Source of the DNA: CBDAQA01 sp965247815 | Lineage (GTDB): Bacteria > Planctomycetota > Phycisphaerae > Tepidisphaerales > Tepidisphaeraceae | Direction of reading: 5' to 3' | Assembly: GCA_965247815.1 (NCBI GenBank) | Contig: CBDFHW010000034.1 | Coordinates: 277,667-341,666, forward strand | Length of the DNA: 64,000 nucleotides | Shown: positions 35,382 through 44,921 of the stretch, piece after piece | Layout: each line of letters begins with the position of its first letter | Numbering within the stretch: position 1 is the stretch's first letter | Notes under the pieces: model-generated | Database searches by the model: none | Told to the model about the DNA's origin: nothing | Seen by the model: the letters and a program-made list of their open reading frames with translations, nothing else | Made by a program: the position numbers and the translations under genes

Positions 35382-35450
35382 AGAGCCGGGGCCGCCCCGC
35401 CCCGGTCCGGGTTGGTCAGGTTTGGACCGGGGCGAGGACGCCCCGGCTCT
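35382..35450. repeat. REP-like hairpin / bidirectional terminator
   Basis: 27-bp arms matching at 24 positions: AGAGCCGGGGCCGCCCCGCC (then CCGGTCC) at 35382-35408 and its partner at 35424-35450, with a 15-base loop. It occupies the gap between two convergent genes (GNAT and DUF6785), ending 8 bases before the latter's stop. It is a different sequence family from the RAYT-flanking palindromes. Confidence 0.75.
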
Positions 35451-35457
35451 ATAAACA

Positions 35458-37509
35458 TCAGCTCGGATAAAAAATCACCTGCTGGTAGTCGTGCCCCGAC
35501 GCCGCCAGCGCGGTGCTGATCACGATCCACACCGCCGCCGCGAGTGCTTCGCCGACGATCAGCCCGATGAACAGCGACTTGCCCTGCTGGAACATCCTGG
35601 ACCCACCGAAGCGGAGGATCATCACCTTGGCCAGCCAGCCGATCATCAGGCTGTACCAGCACCACCCCGCGAACGGCGTCGTCGCCAACAGATACCCGAC
35701 CGGCAGCAACGGCCAGTTCGCCATGCGGAGCGACATCACCAGCAGCATGGCGGTGATCCCCGCGCCGAGCCCCAGGTGCACGGCCGGGTTCCAGTTCGGC
35801 GGGTTGAATCGGCCGCGTGCAAATTGCACCAGCGGGTCGGCAATCGTCTTGGTCGGCAGCTCTTCCATGCCGCGGGTGTTGATGTACTGCTGCTGAATGT
35901 GCCGGCTCAGTGGCCGAGGATATTTGTAATACGAATGCAGCGAGGAAACCGTCCCGACGACAAAGCTGACCACCAGCACCCACGCGATCACCGGCCCGAC
36001 ACTCGGCAGCACCGGCGCCCGCCGGAGCGTCGTCTGCGGTTGTGGGGTGGACCTGTGAAAAACCCAGAGCGCGTGCTGAACGAACACCGCGATGCTTTCC
36101 CGCGTGCAGAACGCGCCGCCCACGCAGCTGAAGAACTGTGCAAAGTAAACGTCCCGGCCCGTGAAAAGCGTCGGAGGTAATCGCATATAGATCTGGCCCG
36201 GCGTCGCGTAGGACCGAAAGATCGGCAGCCCCGTCTCGGCCACCACGCGGGCGGTGACGAGGTGCGTCAACATCAGGAAACCGACGATCAAAGCCCCGAC
36301 CGACAGCCCGACACCGACGACCCACAGCCAGGCGATCATCCCGATCAGCCCGAACACGAAGAAGCAGAGTAGTAACCGGGATTTGCTGTTGGGATCGCGG
36401 AACGTTTTGACCCAGTGGTGCCGGCCCACCCAGAAGACCCCGCCGATGAAAACCAGGCTCGCGCCCAGGTGCTGGTCGAGTATGGCGTCGTCCGGCAGGT
36501 CGAACTGCAGCACTTGCTGCTGGATCATCCGCGACGCCTGCACGAGAAGGAAAATCGCCCAAACGCTGAACCCGACGCGCGCCTGCACGAAATAACCCAT
36601 CGCGACGTAGACGAAAACCAACCCGTTCTTTTTCACCGGCAACGGCAGATAAAACCACGGCCCGTAGGTGGCAAACCGGGTGAAGTCGTAACTCAACGGA
36701 ATGTCCGGCATCTGCTTCGGGAAATAGATGTGCATCGCCGCCTGGTTCTGCAGCAGAAACGACACCCCCAGCCCGGCCCAGAATAATTTGCTTCGATACA
36801 ATGAGTTAAAAAACCGGTTTCGTTCCGGCTCGGAGATCAACGCCAGTTCCACCTGCGCGAGTGGGAACGGCAACCGTTCGTTGACGGCCCACTGCGGGTA
36901 GACCAGCATCGCCGACGACACCAGGGCAGTGAACAGACAGACCATGAACACGCCCCACCCCAGCAGTGGCCGCATCCACGCCGAGTAGGGGATCGCCCGG
37001 TCGTCCGGCACGCGTTGATAAAACCAGCTCATCACCAGGCTGGTGCGGCCGTTGGCCGGCTCCTCGACAGGGAACATCCATTTCGGCAAACCCAGCGACG
37101 TGAACGCCTGCCAGAACTGATTGTCGAATTGGCCGTGGTAAAACGGATGAATCAGTGCCGGGAGAAACGATCGCAGCAACCCCTGGTTCGGCACCCCGCA
37201 GGCGACGAGCATCATCACCGCCACCACGGCCAGTTCGCCGCCGCTGAGTGACTGGGCCGGCCAGAACCGTCGCAGCGAAGCGTTGCCGATGACTGCCAGA
37301 ATAAACATGCAGAAGACGAACACAACCGGCAGGTAGCAGGCGATTAGAAAGCCGTTGCCGACCACGAAATCGCTGTAAGGCCCGAACCCCGCGACCAGCA
37401 CCGTCATCGCGGTGCCCAGCAGCAGGGTGCGCGTGTTGACCACCGGCCGCGTGGGCGGGTCGATCGAAATGGTCTCGCCGGCCGCTGATTGCTCCGACAA
37501 GTTCTGCAT
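35458..37509 (-). CDS. Polytopic membrane protein, DUF6785/DUF6784 type
   Basis: 683 residues from ATG 37509 (MQNLSEQSAAGETISIDPPT); the frame runs further upstream but without support. At least ten hydrophobic helices are seen, beginning TLLLGTAMTVLVAGFGPYSD and VGNGFLIACYLPVVFVFCMF, with conserved loop GVPNQGLLRSFLPALIHPFY. The second half (ARVVAETGLPIFRSYATPGQ, then PRPLSRHIQQQYINTRGMEE) also matches the planctomycete DUF6785/DUF6784 proteins, which resemble OPT-type transporters in length. Function unknown; a transporter is a reasonable inference from topology. Convergent with the GNAT gene. Confidence 0.75.
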   Translation of the reverse strand: MQNLSEQSAAGETISIDPPTRPVVNTRTLLLGTAMTVLVAGFGPYSDFVVGNGFLIACYLPVVFVFCMFILAVIGNASLRRFWPAQSLSGGELAVVAVMMLVACGVPNQGLLRSFLPALIHPFYHGQFDNQFWQAFTSLGLPKWMFPVEEPANGRTSLVMSWFYQRVPDDRAIPYSAWMRPLLGWGVFMVCLFTALVSSAMLVYPQWAVNERLPFPLAQVELALISEPERNRFFNSLYRSKLFWAGLGVSFLLQNQAAMHIYFPKQMPDIPLSYDFTRFATYGPWFYLPLPVKKNGLVFVYVAMGYFVQARVGFSVWAIFLLVQASRMIQQQVLQFDLPDDAILDQHLGASLVFIGGVFWVGRHHWVKTFRDPNSKSRLLLCFFVFGLIGMIAWLWVVGVGLSVGALIVGFLMLTHLVTARVVAETGLPIFRSYATPGQIYMRLPPTLFTGRDVYFAQFFSCVGGAFCTRESIAVFVQHALWVFHRSTPQPQTTLRRAPVLPSVGPVIAWVLVVSFVVGTVSSLHSYYKYPRPLSRHIQQQYINTRGMEELPTKTIADPLVQFARGRFNPPNWNPAVHLGLGAGITAMLLVMSLRMANWPLLPVGYLLATTPFAGWCWYSLMIGWLAKVMILRFGGSRMFQQGKSLFIGLIVGEALAAAVWIVISTALAASGHDYQQVIFYPS

Positions 37510-37595
37510 GGGGCGAAAACAGTGTAACCTATCCGCTCGAACGGCATGAATCAGACCGTGCCCCGCGACTGACGAATTGCCCGACGAATCGGCCG

Positions 37596-38507
37596 ATGAA
37601 AGAATCGATGACTCAGCCCGACGTGATTCCCGCGACGATCGACGCCCCGAAACAACCGATCTTTTCCCGTCGGCAGTTGTTCGCCAAGTTCGCGGCTTAC
37701 GGGGCACTCCCCCTGACCGGCGGGACGTACTCTCGATACGTCGAGCCGTTCTGGACCAAGTACCCCGAAATCCCGATTAAGATCGCCGGCCTGCCCGAAT
37801 CGTTCGAAGGCTTTCGCGTCGCCCAGCTCACCGACATGCATGCCGGCCGGGTGCCGTTCGATTACCTCGCCGGGGTGATCGCAAGAGTGCAGGAACTCAA
37901 GCCCGACCTGGTCCTGGTCACCGGTGACCTGATTCATCACAACCCGCAGTGGGTCGAACCGATCGCGACGGCGCTGTCGACACTTACCATGCCGGTGTAC
38001 GTTAGTTTCGGGAATCACGAATTCGGGGTCGACCGCAAGGAGACCACCCCCGAAGACCTGATGCTGGCCGAGAAAATGGAAGCCGCCCTGACGTCCCGCA
38101 ACATGACGGTGCTGCGAAACAAGTCGGCGAAGCTCGAACATGTCGACGGCCGGCTCTGGCTCGTCGGCCTCGACGACCTGTGGTTCGGTCATTTCGATCC
38201 CCCGTCCGCGTTCGCCGGCGTGCCGAAAAATGAACCGGTCCTCTGCCTGTCCCACAACCCCGACACCGCCCCCCTGCTGGACGAATACGCTCCCCGATTG
38301 ATCCTGTCCGGGCACACCCACGGCGGACAAATCCGCCTGCCGTACTACGGCGCGATCCGCCTGAACGTCGCCAACCCCCAGTACGACATGGGACATTTTC
38401 AGCTGCCCAACAGCCAGCTGTATGTCAGCACCGGGGTCGGCTACATCCTCCGCGTCCGCTTCGCATGCCGGCCCGAAGTTCCGATCTTCTGCTTGAAGTC
38501 GGCATGA
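37596..38507 (+). CDS. Calcineurin-like metallophosphoesterase (YaeI/YkuE type)
   Basis: 303 residues. The N-terminal SRRQLFAKFAAYGALPLTGG resembles a twin-arginine signal. The metal-binding motifs are in order: VAQLTDMHAGRVP (D-x-H), DLVLVTGDLIHHN (GDL), SFGNHEFG (GNHE) and ILSGHTHGGQIRLP (GHTHGGQ). This is the dinuclear-metal phosphodiesterase family that hydrolyses UDP-diacylglucosamine or phosphodiester substrates at the membrane; the natural substrate here is not known. Divergent from the DUF6785 gene. Confidence 0.93.
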   Translation: MKESMTQPDVIPATIDAPKQPIFSRRQLFAKFAAYGALPLTGGTYSRYVEPFWTKYPEIPIKIAGLPESFEGFRVAQLTDMHAGRVPFDYLAGVIARVQELKPDLVLVTGDLIHHNPQWVEPIATALSTLTMPVYVSFGNHEFGVDRKETTPEDLMLAEKMEAALTSRNMTVLRNKSAKLEHVDGRLWLVGLDDLWFGHFDPPSAFAGVPKNEPVLCLSHNPDTAPLLDEYAPRLILSGHTHGGQIRLPYYGAIRLNVANPQYDMGHFQLPNSQLYVSTGVGYILRVRFACRPEVPIFCLKSA

Positions 38508-38791
38508 ACCGCCGAGCGATCGAATCACCGGCAGAACGCTGTATCGGCGGTCCGTACCGAGCATCTTCTCAACGAGCCGAATTGGATTCGCGGGAAGAGT
38601 TGCCTGCAAGCTCCGAGCGTATGTCTCCATGCATCGAGCTGCCCCGTCAGCCGATCCACGGAATCAAAACGGTCGTGTGTATGTTTAAACGTCAGCGCGT
38701 AATGGCCCACTGGCGAGCGAAAGCACACCAGCCCCATTTCCTTCGGCATCTGAACCAAGTTAATCTGACCGATCCAACGACAGGAGCCAAC

Positions 38792-41251
38792 GTGCGAGGA
38801 CTGCAGACGATTCGAGCCGCGGTGTTTTCAGTTGCGATCTTTTCCGTGCCCGTCCTCCTGAACGCGGCGGTCGTAGTCGACGAAACGCCGGCAGGTGCCG
38901 ACGACCTGGTGCTGGTCGACGGTCAGACCGCCGCCGACGTGCTCGTCGATTCAAACGACGCCGAAGTGGTCAAACTCGCCGCCGGGTTGCTCGCCGACGA
39001 TGTCGAACGCGTCTCGGGCACGAAACCGACCGTCCGAACGGACCCCGTCACAACGGCATCGACCGCTGTGATCGTCGGCACGGTCGGTGAATCGCCGATC
39101 ATCGACAAGCTGTCGACCGACGGAAAAATCGCGGTCGCCGACCTCCGCGGCAAACGCGAATCATTCGCCTGGCAAGTCGTGACCGACCCGGTCGCCGGGG
39201 TCCACCGCGCGCTGGTCATCGTCGGCAGCGATCGCCGCGGCACGGCCTACGGCATCACCGAACTGTCCAAGCAGATCGGCGTCTCCCCTTGGTACTGGTG
39301 GGCCGACGTTCCGCCGACACACCACCCGCGGTTGCGGGTCAGCGGGTCGCGGGTCGTCGAGTCGTCCCCGGCCATCAAATATCGCGGCATCTTTCTCAAC
39401 GACGAAGATTGGGGCCTGCGGCCCTGGGCGTCGAAAACCTTTGACCCCCAGACCGGAAACATCGGTCCGAAAACCTACGCAAAAATCTTCGAGCTCATGC
39501 TCCGCCTGCGATTGAACTATATCTGGCCCGCGATGCACCCGGGGTCGGCCGAGTCCAGCACCTTCCCCGGGAACTCCGAAACCGCCGACCAATGGGCGAT
39601 CGTCACCGGTTCCAGCCATTGCGAGCCCATGCTGCGGAACAATGTCTACTGGCCCAAGTCGTCCGGGCCCTGGCGGTTCGACACCAACCGCGACTCGATC
39701 GTCGAATACTGGAAACAGTCGGCGGTCAATCGCGGCGGGTTCGAAGCCGTCTGGACCCTGGGCATTCGCGGCATCCACGACGCCCCAATGGCCGGACCCA
39801 AAGACCTGCACGCCCGAGTGACCATGGTCGAGCATACGTTCGCCGACCAACGGTCATTGATCGATCAATACGTCACTAAAAAATACGGACCGGCCGCCCA
39901 GTGCTTCGTGCCATATAAGGAAGTGCTGCCCCTGTACGACGCCGGCATGAAAGTGCCCGACGACGTCACGCTCGTCTGGCCGGATGACAATTACGGATAC
40001 GTCCGCCGATTCGCCACGCCCGCCGAGCAGAAACGCCCCGGCGGGTCGGGCATCTATTACCACCTGAGCTACTGGGGGTCCCCGCACTCTTACCTGTGGA
40101 CCAACTCGACTTCGCCCGCGCTGATGTGGGAAGAACTGCGAAAAGCGTACGACAACGACTCCCGCGACATCTGGGTCGTCAACGTCGGGGATCTGAAACC
40201 GGCGGAGATTGGCATCGATTTTTTCGCAAAACTCGCCTGGAATCCTGACCGGTTCAACGAAGACGCGCAGCCGAAATTCATCCAGCAATTCTGCCTCGAC
40301 ACGTTCGGCCCCGCCGGTGAAAAAGTCGCCGACTTGCAGAACGCGTATTACACCCTCGCCAGCCAGCGAAAGCCCGAGCACATGGCCGACGGTTTCATCC
40401 ATTCGATTTCCACCGCCGCTCAGACGGGGCTGAGCACCCGATATCAGGCGCTTCTGGACCAGGAGACCGCCGTCGCCGCCTCGATCCCGCCGGACCGCAT
40501 GGATGCCTATTTCGAAACAGTCGGATACCCCGCCCGAATGCTCGCCGCCACCGGGTTGCTCTACACCGGGCCGCGTGAGGAAATGAAGAAATGGAAACAG
40601 TACGTCGACGACCAGACTCGCCATTACAACGAAGAAACGGCCGGCGGGAAATGGCGCGGCATGATGTCCACCGTGCCCGAAGGTATGTCCTGGCCGACCG
40701 AAGTCGGCGGTAAACTGAAGCTCCCACCAACGTCCGCCAGCCGACCCGCCGACCCGGCCGGCACCACGATCGACGCCGCCGCTTTCGCCGAGTCCGGTCC
40801 GTCCACTACACCCGCTGCCGAATGGAAGCCCGTCATCGGCTTAGGCTGGTCCGGCCGGGCGGTCACGCTGCTGCCAGCCCTGCGAACCAATCAATGGGAC
40901 CCGGCCGACCTCGCCCACGCCCCGACGCTGGGATATAACTTTAATCTCACCTCGGCGACCGACGCGCCGATCCTTCTCCACGCGCTGCCGACCATGCGAA
41001 TGACCGCCGGCGGGCACCTGCGCGTCGCTGCTTCGGTCGACCGGCAACCAGTGCAAACCCTCGACCTCCCGGGAGGCGAAGCCGGGGACGAGAATTCCAA
41101 AGCCCGCCGGGCCGGTGTGCTCAACAACCGCGTCACCCTGGAATTGAAAACCGGTCCTCTGGCCGTCGGTCCACACACGTTAAAGCTAATCGCCGTCGAC
41201 CCCGGCGTGGTGCTCGATCAGATCGAGTTCCCGGTAACGACAACCAAGTAA
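38792..41251 (+). CDS. Glycoside hydrolase family 115 (xylan alpha-glucuronidase)
   Basis: Start GTG 38792, with AGGAG five bases before, gives a signal peptide (RGLQTIRAAVFSVAIFSVPV). Strong GH115 markers follow: ALVIVGSDRRGTAYGITELS, IGVSPWYWWADVPP, KYRGIFLNDEDWGLRPWASK, GPKTYAKIFELMLRLRLNYI, VTGSSHCEPMLRNNV, LGIRGIHDAPMAGP and PDDVTLVWPDDNYGYVRRF. GH115 enzymes remove (4-O-methyl)glucuronic acid from xylan. The length is 819 residues; the C-terminal beta domain (VITLxP-type GRAVTLLPALRTNQWDPADL, then HTLKLIAVDPGVVLDQIEF) is present. The window shows no other xylan gene, so this looks like a scattered CAZyme. Confidence 0.92.
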   Translation: MRGLQTIRAAVFSVAIFSVPVLLNAAVVVDETPAGADDLVLVDGQTAADVLVDSNDAEVVKLAAGLLADDVERVSGTKPTVRTDPVTTASTAVIVGTVGESPIIDKLSTDGKIAVADLRGKRESFAWQVVTDPVAGVHRALVIVGSDRRGTAYGITELSKQIGVSPWYWWADVPPTHHPRLRVSGSRVVESSPAIKYRGIFLNDEDWGLRPWASKTFDPQTGNIGPKTYAKIFELMLRLRLNYIWPAMHPGSAESSTFPGNSETADQWAIVTGSSHCEPMLRNNVYWPKSSGPWRFDTNRDSIVEYWKQSAVNRGGFEAVWTLGIRGIHDAPMAGPKDLHARVTMVEHTFADQRSLIDQYVTKKYGPAAQCFVPYKEVLPLYDAGMKVPDDVTLVWPDDNYGYVRRFATPAEQKRPGGSGIYYHLSYWGSPHSYLWTNSTSPALMWEELRKAYDNDSRDIWVVNVGDLKPAEIGIDFFAKLAWNPDRFNEDAQPKFIQQFCLDTFGPAGEKVADLQNAYYTLASQRKPEHMADGFIHSISTAAQTGLSTRYQALLDQETAVAASIPPDRMDAYFETVGYPARMLAATGLLYTGPREEMKKWKQYVDDQTRHYNEETAGGKWRGMMSTVPEGMSWPTEVGGKLKLPPTSASRPADPAGTTIDAAAFAESGPSTTPAAEWKPVIGLGWSGRAVTLLPALRTNQWDPADLAHAPTLGYNFNLTSATDAPILLHALPTMRMTAGGHLRVAASVDRQPVQTLDLPGGEAGDENSKARRAGVLNNRVTLELKTGPLAVGPHTLKLIAVDPGVVLDQIEFPVTTTK

Positions 41252-41441
41252 ATGGGATGTGAACCAGCGTCGCACGGCGTAGTGGTTTAAAGCGTCCCGG
41301 CCGGATCACAGATTGAGCCGAAAAGTGAGAGTCGGCAATCGCGAACCGGATTCCCCGCGCAACCGCCTTGCGTTATGGCCCGCATTGACCGTATATTTTC
41401 CGACCCGCCGGTGGTAATTCGACCACCGTCGCCAAAATGTC

Positions 41442-41523
41442 GGGCGTGTACCTAAGTGGCCAAAAGGGGCGGACTGTAAATCCGCTGGCTCTGCCTTCAC
41501 AGGTTCGAATCCTGTCGCGCCCA
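41442..41523 (+). tRNA. tRNA-Tyr (anticodon GTA)
   Basis: Acceptor stem GGGCGTG pairs with CGCGCCC; D-arm CCTAAGTGGCCAAAAGG; anticodon arm GCGGA-CTGTAAA-TCCGC with anticodon GTA; a long variable arm (GGCTCTGCC), which Tyr tRNAs have; T-arm ACAGG-TTCGAAT-CCTGT; discriminator A. The CCA end is not encoded. It sits 337 bases before the recognisable start of a decayed insertion element, so it may mark an insertion-prone site. Confidence 0.95.
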
Positions 41524-41788
41524 CTAGTTTTCGAACCCCGCGGATTGCGGGGCTTTGCACTTTAGACCTTCACTGGCAGGCACACCTTCATGTGTCGATT
41601 GTCTACGCTGTCGGCTCGGACCTCCGAAGTCTGAGAAACCGGATGGGTGCCAGAATGTTAATGTGACTTGTGATACCGCCTCGCCGCAGCGCATTAGTTC
41701 ACTATTTCGGCTGTCGGGCGGCATTCTTGATCGTCTCGGGCTCAGTTCGTTGCCGTTTATCAGTGCGGGGTAAGCGATTCATTCAATC

Positions 41789-42052
41789 TTGATAGGTAGC
41801 GAGAAGCACACTTCAAACGGGGCAGGGGCTGACTGGTCTTGCTTTAGCGGTGACGACGCAGGTCAGAAGCTGGGTGTGTGCGAGCAGACGTATCATCGCT
41901 GGCGGAACGAGTATGGGGGAATGAAGGGCGATGCGATGAAGCGTCTGAAGCAGTTGGAGGAGGAGAACCGCCGGTTGAAGAAAGCGGTCGCGGACCTGAC
42001 GCTCGACAAGCAGATCCTTAAAGAGGCGAATGACTACCTGGGAAACGGGTAA
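41789..42052 (+). pseudogene. Degenerate IS3 OrfA fragment
   Basis: From about 41863 the frame is a good OrfA C-terminal half: QKLGVCEQTYHRWRNEYGGM, then MKRLKQLEEENRRLKKAV and LTLDKQILKEAN. Upstream of that the expected helix-turn-helix sequence is only partly visible and is spread over different frames, so the N-terminus is lost. orfB begins 24 bases downstream of its stop. Confidence 0.7.
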
Positions 42053-42396
42053 GCCCGACGCGTCGGCGGAGCTGCGTGAAGCATGTGCAGAAGCGGCTTA
42101 GCGTATCCGAGCGTCGGGCGTGCGGGGCGATTGAACAGCCACGTTCATCGCAACGCTATCGATCACAACCTCGGGAAGGCGAAGCCGAGCTGGTGAAGCG
42201 GATGCTGGCGTTGTCGAGGCGGCATCCGAGATACGGCTACCGTTTCGTGTGGGCGATGCTTCGAGGCGAAGGCTTCAAGATCAATCGCAAGCGGGTGTAT
42301 CGTCTGTGGCGGAGAGAAGGGGTGAAAGTGCCTGTAAAACGGCATAAGAAGCGTCGACTGGGTACCAGTGCGAACGGGATCAGCCGTCTGGCTGCG

Positions 42397-43779
42397 GAGC
42401 TATTGTCAAAAGTCGTGGATGACCGCTGAAGTTCAAGCGGCGATTTTCATCCCATCTCTGAAGATGGTTCCGGCGATGACGTCCGGCAGTAACACGCTGC
42501 CGTTGAGTTTACGCCATCGCTTCTGAGCTGATTCAATTAGTTTGAATGCCATGGCCAGACACCCCGCCCGGCTCCCGGCGCCCTTGGTCTTGCTCGTTCG
42601 CAAGCGCACCGTCGCAAACGTGCTCTCGATCGGATTGCTGGTGCGAAGGTGCTGCCAGTGCTCGGCCGGGAAGTCGTAGAACGCCAGCAATTCCTCACGA
42701 TCCTTCGATAGACATTCGACGGCCTTGGGGTACTTCGCCTGGTACGTGGCGATGAACCGGTCGAACGTTTTGATTGCATCTTCTTTCGTCGCACTCATCC
42801 AGATCTCGTGCAGCATCGCCTTGGCCGAGGGATGCTGGCTCTTGGGCATCTTGTCCAGCACGTTCACCGTCTTGTGAACCCAGCAGCGTTGATGGCGGGT
42901 CGATGGGTACACCTGTCTGATCGCTTTCCAGAAGCCCAGCGCCCCGTCGCCCGTGGCCAGTTTGGGCGCGTCGATCAACCCGCGCCCCTTCGCATCCAAC
43001 AGCAGTTCCAGCCAGCTCTGCTCGCTCTCACGCTGACCATCAATCATAGCGATCAGTTCCTTGGTCCCATCCTCCAAAGCTCCCATCAGCACCAGAACGC
43101 ACGGGCGATCATCTCCCAGACGAATGTTGAAATAGATGCCGTCGGCCCACACGTACACGTACCGCCTGCCTTTGAGGCTCCGGCGGGAAAAGTCCTCGTA
43201 TTCACCTTGCCAGACTTCCTTGAGCCGAACAACCGTGGTCGGGCTCAGCCCCGAGCCGTCGTGGCCCAGGCACGCCAAGGCTTCAGGAAAATCGCTCGTG
43301 GAAATCCCCTTGAGGTAAAGCCACGGCACCAGTTCCTCCATCACAGGCGTCTTCCGCAGATAGGGCGGAAGAATCTGCGAGGTAAAGCGAAAACGATTGC
43401 CTTGCTCATCGACCCGCCTGTCGTTCACACGCGGCTGACGAACTTCGATCGGACCATTGCCCGAAAGAATCTTCCGCGCCGGGTGATGGCCGTTGCGCAC
43501 CACCAGCCGATGGCCCCGATCGTCCACATGCGGCTTGTTCCGTTCGATATATTCTTCGACCTCCCGCTCGATGGCCGACTGAAGCGCTCGGCGAGCGCCA
43601 TCGCGTAGAATGTCGTCGATGACCGGCACGGTTGCCAGTCCGATCTGAAATACGTTAGCTTCCATGAGGCGTATCCTTTCTGTCCCGCGTGGGACATGGT
43701 GAACCGTTTTGTCACGATCCACCGAGGGTACGCCGCTTTTAATCAGATGACAGCCATCCACGACTTTCGGTTATAGCTC
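42397..43779 (-). mobile_element. IS256-family insertion sequence, 1383 bp, nested in the IS3 element
   Basis: Imperfect terminal inverted repeats (21 of the first 25 bases) begin GAGCTATTGTCAAAAGTCGT at 42397 and GAGCTATAACCGAAAGTCGT on the opposite strand at 43779. A direct repeat TCTGGCTGCG flanks it at 42387-42396 and 43780-43789. That is 10 bases; IS256 elements usually give 8-9, so the exact boundary may shift by a base. The transposase is intact. Confidence 0.92.
42433..43665 (-). CDS. IS256-family transposase
   Basis: 410 residues from ATG 43665 (AAAGGA eight bases upstream). The family core is complete: YVYVWADGIYFNIRLGDDRP (Asp), KLATGDGALGFWKAI (Asp), HQRCWVHKTVNVLDKMPKS (Cys-His signature), and LRTSNPIESTFATVRLRTSK (Glu). 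The N-terminal part (SAIEREVEEYIERNKP) is the usual mutator-type start. No frame damage, so the nested element could still be mobile. Confidence 0.95.
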   Translation of the reverse strand: MEANVFQIGLATVPVIDDILRDGARRALQSAIEREVEEYIERNKPHVDDRGHRLVVRNGHHPARKILSGNGPIEVRQPRVNDRRVDEQGNRFRFTSQILPPYLRKTPVMEELVPWLYLKGISTSDFPEALACLGHDGSGLSPTTVVRLKEVWQGEYEDFSRRSLKGRRYVYVWADGIYFNIRLGDDRPCVLVLMGALEDGTKELIAMIDGQRESEQSWLELLLDAKGRGLIDAPKLATGDGALGFWKAIRQVYPSTRHQRCWVHKTVNVLDKMPKSQHPSAKAMLHEIWMSATKEDAIKTFDRFIATYQAKYPKAVECLSKDREELLAFYDFPAEHWQHLRTSNPIESTFATVRLRTSKTKGAGSRAGCLAMAFKLIESAQKRWRKLNGSVLLPDVIAGTIFRDGMKIAA

Positions 43780-44369
43780 TCTGGCTGCGACGCATGCGGA
43801 TCATGTGTGGACGTGGGATTTCATTCACGACCGGACGTAGGACGGGCGGCCGCTGAAGTGGCTGAGCATCGTGGATGAGTTCACGCGTGAGTGTCTGGCG
43901 CTGGAGGCGAGGCGATCGTTCAAGAGCGGCGACGTGATCGACGTGCTGAAGGAGTTGTTTTTGATCCGCGGCACGCCGATGCACCTTCGCTCTGATAACG
44001 GGCCCGAGTTCATCGCCGGGGCGATCAAGACCTGGCTGATGAGTGCGAAGGTAAACACGTTGTACATCGCGCCGGGGAGCCCGTGGGAGAACGGGTATGC
44101 CGAGGGTTTCCACAGCCGGGTGAGGGATGAGTTGCTGGAGAGTGAATTGTTCGGGTGTCTTGCGGAAGCGAAAATGTTGAGCCGGCAGTGGCGGCTGGAG
44201 TACGACGATCGCCGTCCCCATTCGTCGCTGGGGTATGTTGCCCCGGCGGTGTTCGCTGCTTCGCGGGTCGGGTCTACGGTCGGGGCTACGCCCCTCCCTG
44301 CGTCCCTGCCCGCGAAGCAGAAAGAGGTTGTACTCTCATAAGGAGTGGTACAGGAATTGGGGGCAGGTC

Positions 44370-44437
44370 AGGGGTCGGGAGTCTTTCTTATAAGCGTCAA
44401 AGACTCCCGACCCCTAGTACGTTGCCCTAGTACGTTG
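44370..44437. repeat. Perfect 17-bp hairpin followed by a 13-bp tandem pair
   Basis: Arms AGGGGTCGGGAGTCTTT (44370-44386) and its reverse complement (44399-44415) enclose a 12-base loop. Directly after it CCCTAGTACGTTG occurs twice in tandem (44412-44424 and 44425-44437). The hairpin abuts the right end of the decayed IS3 element, sharing its last base. Confidence 0.8.
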
Positions 44438-44639
44438 CTCAATACCATCATCAAGACTAATACAGCTTGGAGAACCACCTCATGCGTAAATCAAAACGCT
44501 TGACTTTCGTCACAGCCGCTTTAATTTTCCCATTTCCCGTCGATTCCAGATTTTTCACTTCCAAGTTTACCATTTGTTAGTCAAATACATGGGGCACTAG
44601 ACCAAGTCAGAGGCCTTCTACATCCCTTTGACTAGTAAA

Positions 44640-44921
44640 ATGAAAAACACCATTGCTGTAGTTGTTGCGTGCATAATTTTTGTAGTTGACACTACCTGCC
44701 TTTGCGAGATTATTTATATCGTTGCTACGGCAAGTCCGGCGCTTACGTTGGACAGCAACTTCCCAATCAAGCTCCGCGGCAGTCGCACAATATATTTATC
44801 TCATACTATGCATATTCGGCTCTGTATCTTCGTTGCATTCGCGGTGATTGCGAATATATCCTTGTTAGCCGCTGTTTATTTCGGAAGAGCTGGATTTTAT
44901 CGGGGCAAATTAAAATTGTGA
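44640..44921 (+). CDS. Possible small two-helix membrane protein
   Basis: 93 residues with two hydrophobic segments (IAVVVACIIFVVDTTCLCEI and IFVAFAVIANISLLAAVYFG) and a basic tail. It has no known domain and lies in an AT-richer region unlike its neighbours, with no strong ribosome binding site. It could be a chance open frame; the membrane pattern is the only support. Confidence 0.35.
   Translation: MKNTIAVVVACIIFVVDTTCLCEIIYIVATASPALTLDSNFPIKLRGSRTIYLSHTMHIRLCIFVAFAVIANISLLAAVYFGRAGFYRGKLKL

Larger units (their letters stand above)
42076..44341 (+). pseudogene. IS3 OrfB interrupted by IS256 and by an amber codon
   Basis: Part 1 (42076-42396) has RRACGAIEQPRSSQRYRSQP, RRHPRYGYRFVWAMLRGEGF and HKKRRLGTSANGISRLAA. 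Part 2 resumes at 43790 with THADHVWTWDFIHDRT, an in-frame TAG, then DGRPLKWLSIVDEFTRECLA, MHLRSDNGPEFIAGAIKTWL and SPWENGYAEGFHSRVRDELL, giving D, D and E of the integrase core. Removing IS256 and one copy of its target repeat joins the two parts in the same frame. The amber codon means a second, independent loss. Confidence 0.85.
41785..44370 (+). mobile_element. Decayed IS407-type IS3 element, split by an IS256 element
   Basis: The right end, GGAGTGGTACAGGAATTGGG followed by GGCAGGTCA (reverse complement TGACCTGCCCCCAATTCC), is typical of the IS407 subgroup of IS3. The left end and its inverted repeat are not recognisable, so the left boundary is approximate. OrfA is broken and orfB carries an in-frame amber codon and an IS256 insertion. 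The element is therefore old and inactive. Confidence 0.75.

Noticed and set aside
35135..36658. 507-aa minus-strand open frame
   Set aside because: Overlaps the DUF6785 gene in another frame; no domain and Arg/Gly/Pro-rich as expected for a GC-rich shadow.
41306..41560. Minus-strand 84-aa open frame (ATGFEP...ADLQSAPFGHLGT)
   Set aside because: It is the reverse strand of the tRNA-Tyr gene, a well-known source of spurious proteins.
44412..44437. Short tandem repeat as a possible CRISPR
   Set aside because: Only two 13-bp copies with no spacer; no cas genes in the window.
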